A stretch of 64,000 bases of DNA from Gyromitra esculenta (lineage: Eukaryota; Ascomycota; Pezizomycetes; Pezizales; Discinaceae), in assembly GCA_038503075.1 (NCBI GenBank), contig JBCAML010000008.1:124001-188000 (forward strand). Direction: 5' to 3'. Positions within the stretch are counted from its first letter, which is position 1. The number at the start of each line of letters is the position of its first letter. The notes under the pieces are model-generated. The model searched no databases. It saw only the letters and a list, made by a program, of their open reading frames with translations, and was not told where the DNA came from. Position numbers and translations under genes: made by a program. Shown here one piece after another: positions 58,192-64,000 of this stretch.

Positions 58192-59228
58192 ATGAAGGTC
58201 GCTGTTGCTGGCACAGGAGGGCTGGCTCAATATATTGCGGGAGCGATTGCAAATCAGAAACATGAGGTTATCATGTTATCCCGTTTTGTAATTACCCCCA
58301 TCATCTCTTGGTACAGTGAACGGAGCTGACTTAGCAATAGGAACGGCCTGAGTTGGTGTCGAGAGGATTTGTAGTTACTAAAGTCGATTATAGTTATCCC
58401 GCCTCCCTATACGCGGCACTGGTTGGTGTGGATACTGTCATATCGACTGTTTCCAACGAACCTCAACTCGCGCTTATTGACTCCTGTCTTACTGCCCACG
58501 TCAGACGGTTTGCACCTGCTGAATTTGAGGGTGTTCCCTGGGAACGCCCTATGATTGAGCAGTCCCGAGATAAGTTCAGCACACTGAATCGGCTCCGTGA
58601 GGTACGGCATATACTTCAGTCGACGGTGTTTTGCTGTGGTGTATTTTACGAATGGTTTTTCCCTGGAGGATTACTCAAATCTAAAATAAGCACTGGGAGC
58701 ACGATTCAAGAGCCTGGGTTTGGGGCAGAGGGGGCATTCTTGGTGGATATTAGGAGAGCAAAAGCAAAGATACCTGCTTTTAATGAGGGAGGGGGCGAAG
58801 TTTATGCTTGCTTTACCGCGGCGGAGGATGTAGGCAAATTTGTGGCTAGATGCTTGGAGATCGAAAATTGGCCGGAGCAACTGAAGATGCGTGGGGAACG
58901 GCTAAAATTGGTAGATATTGTAGGGATTGTTGAAAATATCATAGGTTCGTGACTTGTCCCTATCTGTTTAGTTAAAAATGGAAACGATGCTAACCTTTGT
59001 GAAGGGCGTAGATTGGACGTATCATATATAAACAGCGAAGAACTCCATGATCAGCTCTTGGATGCTGAAGAAGCTCAGGAGTTTTCTGAAGTATTCAAGC
59101 TCGAAACGCTAATAGCAGCTCAAAGGGGAGAATTCGATTTTCGTGCTCCGAACGTGAACCAGATTTTCCCTGATGTAAAACCAATGACGCTGAGGAGTTG
59201 GTTGCAGAATGTTTGGAAGGGAAAATAG
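58192..59228 (+). CDS. NmrA-like / isoflavone-reductase-family NAD(P)-binding protein (3 exons)
   Basis: Exons are 58192-58287, 58341-58944 and 59005-59228, giving 307 aa with consistent phases. The start MKVAVAGTGGLAQYIAGAI is the N-terminal Rossmann strand and glycine-rich NADP loop, followed by HEVIMLSR at the end of beta 2. YSYPASLYAALVGVDTVIST is the conserved atypical-SDR/NmrA block, and RFAPAEFEG the region before the substrate pocket; the C-terminal half (AAEDVGKFVARCLE) is also typical. There is no catalytic YxxxK pair. Members include enzymes (PCBER/isoflavone reductases) and redox-sensing regulators such as NmrA; the sequence does not decide between them. It is expected to be cytosolic. 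It stands alone between two long spacers, so the context gives no pathway. Confidence 0.88.
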
Positions 59229-61232
59229 ATATAATGGTAGATATAAACCATGATTGGGTTCGGGAGAGCGGTTACTTGTTTTATTTATTTGGCGTCGAAG
59301 AGGGGTTGTATGTTGTAACACCATGTTTTTGCGAGCTTTCGGAGTTGTATTTTGAGGGTTTATCTTGCTTCTTCTGCATTCGAGCTGGGTATATCTATTG
59401 ATTAAAGGCACAGGATTTGGAATATTGTTAGTGTTTTGGATTGGGAAAGAGACTGGACTTACCATCGATGTTATTTATTTTGCTATGTTTTCCTTTGCCG
59501 TGCTTGTTGTGCTTTTATCGATCTCTCCTCGCTATTTCTTCTTTGGCGTGGCGTTGGTGTGGGTATATGTTATTAGAACCTGAGGAAGATTCCAAAATCT
59601 CGCAACTGTGTTTCTTCTTATTCAAATACGACTGGCGGTGTATTCGTACTTGCATTTAAGCGGGTTGTATGGCAAATTAAGGTTGGTTGGCTGCGGACTA
59701 GAAACTATCCGCCAGCTTCGATTCAATTCGCCATATGCAAGATGCCCGTATTTTTCAGCTAAATTTCAAGGCAGAGGACTGGCGCTCTCGAGATGAGTAC
59801 ATGCAAAGTGTGCATACGTGCGTTGGTTTTTCAACAATGACACATCGAAGCAGCTTGGTGTAACATAGATCTGCCTTGCCCAGGTTTACTGCGCACTCGT
59901 GCACGGGGAATGAGTCAATGTCTCTTGACAACTATGTCATATTTTTTATATTCAGTTAGTTTTTGTATTTGGGCGAAAATCTGTCATTTTCGGTATAAAA
60001 TACGAGGCTGACCCACCTAACTAATCGTGGACACGCTCTAGAGCCCCTAGGAAAACGTGTTTTAGGCGCTTCGGCTTGCTGGGATTGTTCAGAAAAAACA
60101 TTTGTGCTTTTGAATTGGGCTCTGGGAAGTTCGGTAATTTGCCACACATATATTAGCCGTTTGTCTCTCTTTTAGAATTAACGCTATTAAACTTCTAAAA
60201 TTTGCTATTCAAGGATCTCCACTACCCTGGAATTGTTCAAGTTTGCCTGGGTAGGTTCGTTTTGATATAGCCAGGGTATCTTCCAAATGAGTTTTCCGAA
60301 AAACTGCTCGAAATAGCTAGCCATTTAGAAGCATTGAGTTTGTACTGAATCGTGACTTGGGAACTTCGACTGTTTTTTTGGCTGCCCGAGTGATAATTGA
60401 TGATGTGTACATTCGTATCTCGATTCTATTGGAGCAATTTTTAGGAATTCAGTGAATAAGGTCTTAGTGTTTTAAAAATTTCAAATCTGAACCATTTCCA
60501 GACTTGAAATTTTTTGGATGACCCTTAGGAGCAAGCTCTAATAAGGTATAATCTTTTCAAGATAAGGATGGAGGATATCTCGATAGGTAGAAGAGTGTCA
60601 AAGGTTCATCCGCAGTACACATCACAGCTATGTGGGTTCAGTATAGATATTAAACTAGAGAGTAATTAAGGAAGAGAGGGATAAATGGTAATAACCGAGT
60701 GATAAATTATGACTAAAAAATTCACCATGCTGACGTTAAGATTCGTTTGGGCTAGAAAGGTCTGCCCGATTAATCGTACTAATCGTATACTATATAAATT
60801 TCAGCATTTTTTGCCTGGGGATTCACGGGGACAACACATGAAACTTATATATATTATGACATAGCCAGCCTTTATATAGTTTACCATTTTCGCTCTTGTG
60901 GTTATTACTACTCAGATATTGGTGAACACTGAAGGAATTAGATTGCCATAGACATATACTTAAGGAAGGTGGATAGGAGTAGTACATAGGAAGAAAAAAA
61001 TGAGGCCAGACTTATTTTCACCGGTATAACTGGCATATTATTTTAGTTAGCCATATTATCAACAGCACTGAATTCGCACTGCTTTTCAATCACAAAATCC
61101 AACGTGCTAGGGCACTCAAACAGAAAAAAAGATCAATCAAGGAAGTCAATCAACTCCTTCGCGACAAAAGGGAAACAATGGTTTTAGAAAAGAGGTACTT
61201 ATATAGCACAAAAAAATCTACCCACTTCACGC
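59229..61232. other. AT-rich spacer
   Basis: No gene or clear repeat was seen; T-rich frames at 59365-59659 are composition artefacts. The right end probably includes the 3' UTR of the minus-strand F-box gene. Confidence 0.5.
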
Positions 61233-63170
61233 TTAAACCACTCTCTCCTCTCTCTCATCTCGAGTCCCTCCACACCCCTTCCACTTCCATAACCTCCGCC
61301 GCTTAACATAACTTGCTACAGTACCTTTCTTTCGAAATTTGTCTGCAAAATCTGACAGTCTCTTCGTCTTCCCACTACCACCACGCAGTTTTGCCGTACC
61401 ATTTTGCCATGTCTCGTTTGAAGGGCTGGGATGAGAGCTAGAAACACGACGTGGAGAGACTTTCAGGTCCTCGTACCTCGCGTCTTCTTCCAAGGGTTTA
61501 GGGATGAGGCTGGTGTATAAAGAGTGAGGGGAAGCAGGAGGTGTAGGTAGCATGCTGACGGTAGAATTGGGTTTAGGTAGAGGAAGAGAAGAGTCCTGGG
61601 AGGTAGATAGATCGTGATTGATATAATGTATATCAGTAACTTCAAGAGATTGTGTAGGAAAGCGGGTCGAGAGCGAAGAGTGGCATGTAGCATTGTTGCT
61701 CCTACGGTGACGACTACTCCTCGAAGAGCTGAAGAGGGAGTCGCGGCAAATGTTGTGCGTGCTGATTTCAAGACGTTTGAGGTGTTTGCAGGTATTGTGG
61801 GCGATGTCACAGAGTCGGAGCTGTGAGGAAGATTGAGTCGAGTAAGTGGATTGGCAAGAACGGCCCGCTCTGTAGCGATGGTGATGAGCCCCAGATGATG
61901 AGTGGCCATCGTCGTCATAAAAGCGCTCTCTGGAAGCTCTGGTGATGAAAGAAGGATCCGGATGGAAATTATCTTCGTGAGTTGCCTCAATTTTTGCTGC
62001 TCGACCTATTAATGTATAGGGGGGTGAATTTGCATCACATGCAAAACTGAGATTATCATCTTCTGCAATGGTTTCCACAGCTACTTCGTCACTCCATGAC
62101 CACCGGGTTGCTGGCCTCACCCTTTCGAGGGGCCTCGGGACCTTCTCCTCCCGCATAATAGCGATATTCAGTTCTTCGAATCCTCCGTTAACGTTTTCCA
62201 AGGCCCTGTCAATCCCGTCTTTTGTCAATCCCGGTATAGATTCCAACTTCAACACTCGCTTTTCTCCAAGTATACTCGCTGATTGCATTTGCATCCCACT
62301 CAGCATCCAAACCAAGCAGTCCTCGCTGAACCCTGCGAGGTTCTTCACCTGTAACTCCCGTAACCGCTGCAGCTTCTCAAATTGACGAAACATCCTCGCT
62401 CCTGGAACAAAGAGCTCACTAGAGGGTAGTTTATAAGGATCCGTGCATGAATCTTCAAGAATAGGGCAACCGCCATCAACTATTAGCTCTTCAAGGCTTT
62501 GTGCACAAAGGATTGATATAGAGCAGAGTAAAAAGGTTGGAGGTGCGGATAGGGGCGAGAGACCGTTGCTGATATGGATACGTTTTAATTTCAAGTGTTT
62601 CTGTGTGAAGGAGCTCCGGGTGTGAATTATGGCGTTTTGGAAGTGCACACCCGCTTCTGGGAAATCGAGAGTTAACTCCTCCAGTGAGGCCGTACAGGTC
62701 TCCAGAAGAAAGCGTATGCTGAAAGTTGTTTTGTGGGAAGTGATGTGATTGGAGACTGGGTTTGCGAGAAGAAAATGGTCATCTGAAGGGTGGGTTTCTT
62801 CGAGCCAGTGTAGGGTAATGAATTTGATAGCTGTCAGTTGGCCAGGCCAAGAATGTTTATCGAGATAATCGACGAACTCGGTCAGGGATTTAGAGGAGGT
62901 GAGCTTGATTGCAGAGTAGACGTCGTTACGGAAGAAGCCGCGAAAGAAACAGCAAGTTAAAGAGAGTGACATCAATACTTCTTTCGCAAGACATTTAGGA
63001 TTTGATTTGGAATGTGGGAAGTATGAGACGATCTTATGAAATATCTCGATTGGGATTTTTTGGAAGTGTCCCAAAGTGTTTGGGATAGGAAGCGACGGGT
63101 TAGTAGTTAGGAGGGGTCTCCAAGGAGGAAATAGGGGGGTATCGACTGAAATGACCAATTTTGGATACAT
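61233..63170 (-). CDS. F-box-like protein with degenerate leucine-rich region
   Basis: This intronless minus-strand frame encodes 645 aa from ATG at 63170-63168. An F-box-like motif lies near residues 36-85: HFQKIPIEIFHKIVSYF, then LSLTCCFFRGFFRNDVY, the usual LPxE/LxxCxxxR layout. Residues 110-330 contain Leu-rich segments (SLEELTLDFPEAG, SLEELIVDGGCP, RLRELQVKNLAGFS) spaced like irregular LRRs. The C-terminal ~250 residues are Ser/His/Arg-rich and disordered, ending in a basic patch VKRRRLWKWKGCGG. Such proteins recruit substrates to SCF ubiquitin ligases through Skp1. The substrate is unknown. Large F-box/LRR families are common in filamentous ascomycetes, so orthology is unclear. Confidence 0.85.
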   Translation of the reverse strand: MYPKLVISVDTPLFPPWRPLLTTNPSLPIPNTLGHFQKIPIEIFHKIVSYFPHSKSNPKCLAKEVLMSLSLTCCFFRGFFRNDVYSAIKLTSSKSLTEFVDYLDKHSWPGQLTAIKFITLHWLEETHPSDDHFLLANPVSNHITSHKTTFSIRFLLETCTASLEELTLDFPEAGVHFQNAIIHTRSSFTQKHLKLKRIHISNGLSPLSAPPTFLLCSISILCAQSLEELIVDGGCPILEDSCTDPYKLPSSELFVPGARMFRQFEKLQRLRELQVKNLAGFSEDCLVWMLSGMQMQSASILGEKRVLKLESIPGLTKDGIDRALENVNGGFEELNIAIMREEKVPRPLERVRPATRWSWSDEVAVETIAEDDNLSFACDANSPPYTLIGRAAKIEATHEDNFHPDPSFITRASRERFYDDDGHSSSGAHHHRYRAGRSCQSTYSTQSSSQLRLCDIAHNTCKHLKRLEISTHNICRDSLFSSSRSSRHRRSNNATCHSSLSTRFPTQSLEVTDIHYINHDLSTSQDSSLPLPKPNSTVSMLPTPPASPHSLYTSLIPKPLEEDARYEDLKVSPRRVSSSHPSPSNETWQNGTAKLRGGSGKTKRLSDFADKFRKKGTVASYVKRRRLWKWKGCGGTRDEREERVV

Positions 63171-63449
63171 TCCTGTTGAGGTTATATTTTGGAGGGAATA
63201 TGGGAGGAATTAATATCAAATACTATGAGAAGCTGTGGTATATATGGTGCTTGCGTAATGTTTGAAAGAGATGTTCATGCCAGGTGCAGACGATGAAAAG
63301 CTCAGCCTGGAAACAAGATAGGTCAAAAGAACGAAGTCGGTTCTTGAGCCAAAACTAACGGCAACGCATAAAAGATCGAGTGAGAAAATGTGATCAAATC
63401 GTAAGGCAAATCAAAATCGCCTGGCGCTTACTTACCCGGTTCCTACAAT

Positions 63450-63719
63450 TCAAATCGGCTGCTTTCTTTTCTTTTTCGTTAGCTTGAGGTGGCGCTTGCG
63501 CTTAGTTATAAGTATCCAGTCAGCAAGCGTGCCCTCCAAATACCAAACATGGGTAAGGTCCACCCGAAACCCCTGCATTTGATCATGCGTTATAATTTCG
63601 AGCGGTGAAAATCGTCGAGCATCGTCAACAGTGGCCAATCGCGCCGGCATCAACTCTATGCAACCACCCGGGAACGCAGGATCTTGCCATGCAACCTCTT
63701 GTCCGCCACGCGTAACCTA
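63450..63719 (-). CDS. possible terminal exon of an unknown gene
   Basis: On the minus strand an open frame follows a good acceptor (CCTTAG ending at 63720) and reads GGQEVAWQDPAFPGGCIEL, then DDARRFSPLEIITHDQMQGF and DLTHVWYLEGTLADWIL. It ends in a Lys/Arg-rich tail and stop at 63450. The amino-acid usage is coding-like. A GTGAGA donor near 63786 could pair with the acceptor, but the upstream exon is not open in the required phase, so the gene may be broken or start beyond the window. Family not recognised. Confidence 0.35.
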
Positions 63720-64000
63720 AGGCTGTAATTCAACCGTATCGAGTTCCCATCGACAGGCCACTCCATAAGGAATCAGTACTCTCACCTTTACAGGCTACCC
63801 TGCAGACTACATTCTAACGTTGATCGGGATGTAGCCCATTTTTTGGTCTCGTGAGAATAGGGACACTAATTTTTTTATGTTATTTTCTTGGGCTAAGGAT
63901 TAGGTGAGTGAGGCGTCGTGAAGTTGTCGAACCACGTACTTATACGACGTCATGTCTACCAACTAGATTGAAACCCCCTCTAAAACCCACCCGGGGCTGA
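63720..64000. other. right edge, nothing certain
   Basis: May hold upstream exons of the fragment at 63450-63719; the frames are interrupted and no start could be chosen. Confidence 0.3.

Noticed and set aside
1..64000. Search for a secondary-metabolite cluster, CRISPR array or defence-type gene set
   Set aside because: No PKS, NRPS, terpene synthase or dedicated transporter is present, and no spaced direct-repeat array was seen; the LaeA-like gene alone does not make a cluster.

Overview
This window is nuclear DNA of a filamentous ascomycete (Pezizomycotina). The genes carry short introns of about 50-130 nt with GTAAGT/GTATGT-type donors and CTAAC-like branch points. The gene set is also typically fungal: a CFEM receptor-like protein, a LaeA-like methyltransferase, a DUF7025-type AAA ATPase, an NmrA-like protein, Cdc14 and Sde2. 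A placement in Leotiomycetes is only an impression. The splice models were built by hand from donor/acceptor pairs that keep the protein frame, and most exon phases were checked by arithmetic.

Layout. From 0 to 6.6 kb there is a CFEM/transmembrane protein and an eight-exon AAA ATPase, both on +. From 6.6 to 14.4 kb the sequence is AT-rich and gene-poor; it holds a fold-back repeat, a secreted-protein pseudogene with two nonsense codons, a second coding relic, and an apparently intact eleven-exon LaeA-like methyltransferase. From 14.4 to 20.6 kb there is tRNA-Glu(UUC), a mitochondrial carrier (-) divergent from a small SMP-domain protein (+), a miniature element, and a Ser/Pro-rich protein (-). 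From 20.6 to 34.9 kb there is a long gene desert with only a putative mitochondrial protein (-) and one miniature element. From 35 to 45.7 kb there is a large low-complexity conserved fungal protein with a remarkable ATG-free leader, an element with perfect 44-bp terminal inverted repeats, and the Cdc14 phosphatase. From 45.7 to 52.6 kb there is a second pogo-like miniature element, Sde2 (+) convergent with a DUF167/YggU protein (-), and a homeodomain transcription factor (-). From 52.6 to 64 kb there is mostly spacer with a degraded membrane-protein relic, an NmrA-like protein (+), an F-box protein (-) and a possible terminal exon at the right edge.

The window is not an operon or a biosynthetic cluster; neighbouring genes do unrelated housekeeping, regulatory and surface jobs. 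The parts not explained by ordinary genes are the TA-flanked miniature inverted-repeat elements (four with clear ends), the intergenic palindrome TACATGTA (13 copies counted by eye), the ~1.43-kb ATG-free leader, two micro-exons, and pseudogenes whose stops look like C-to-T (RIP-type) changes. I found no clear defence system, secondary-metabolite core enzyme or autonomous transposase.
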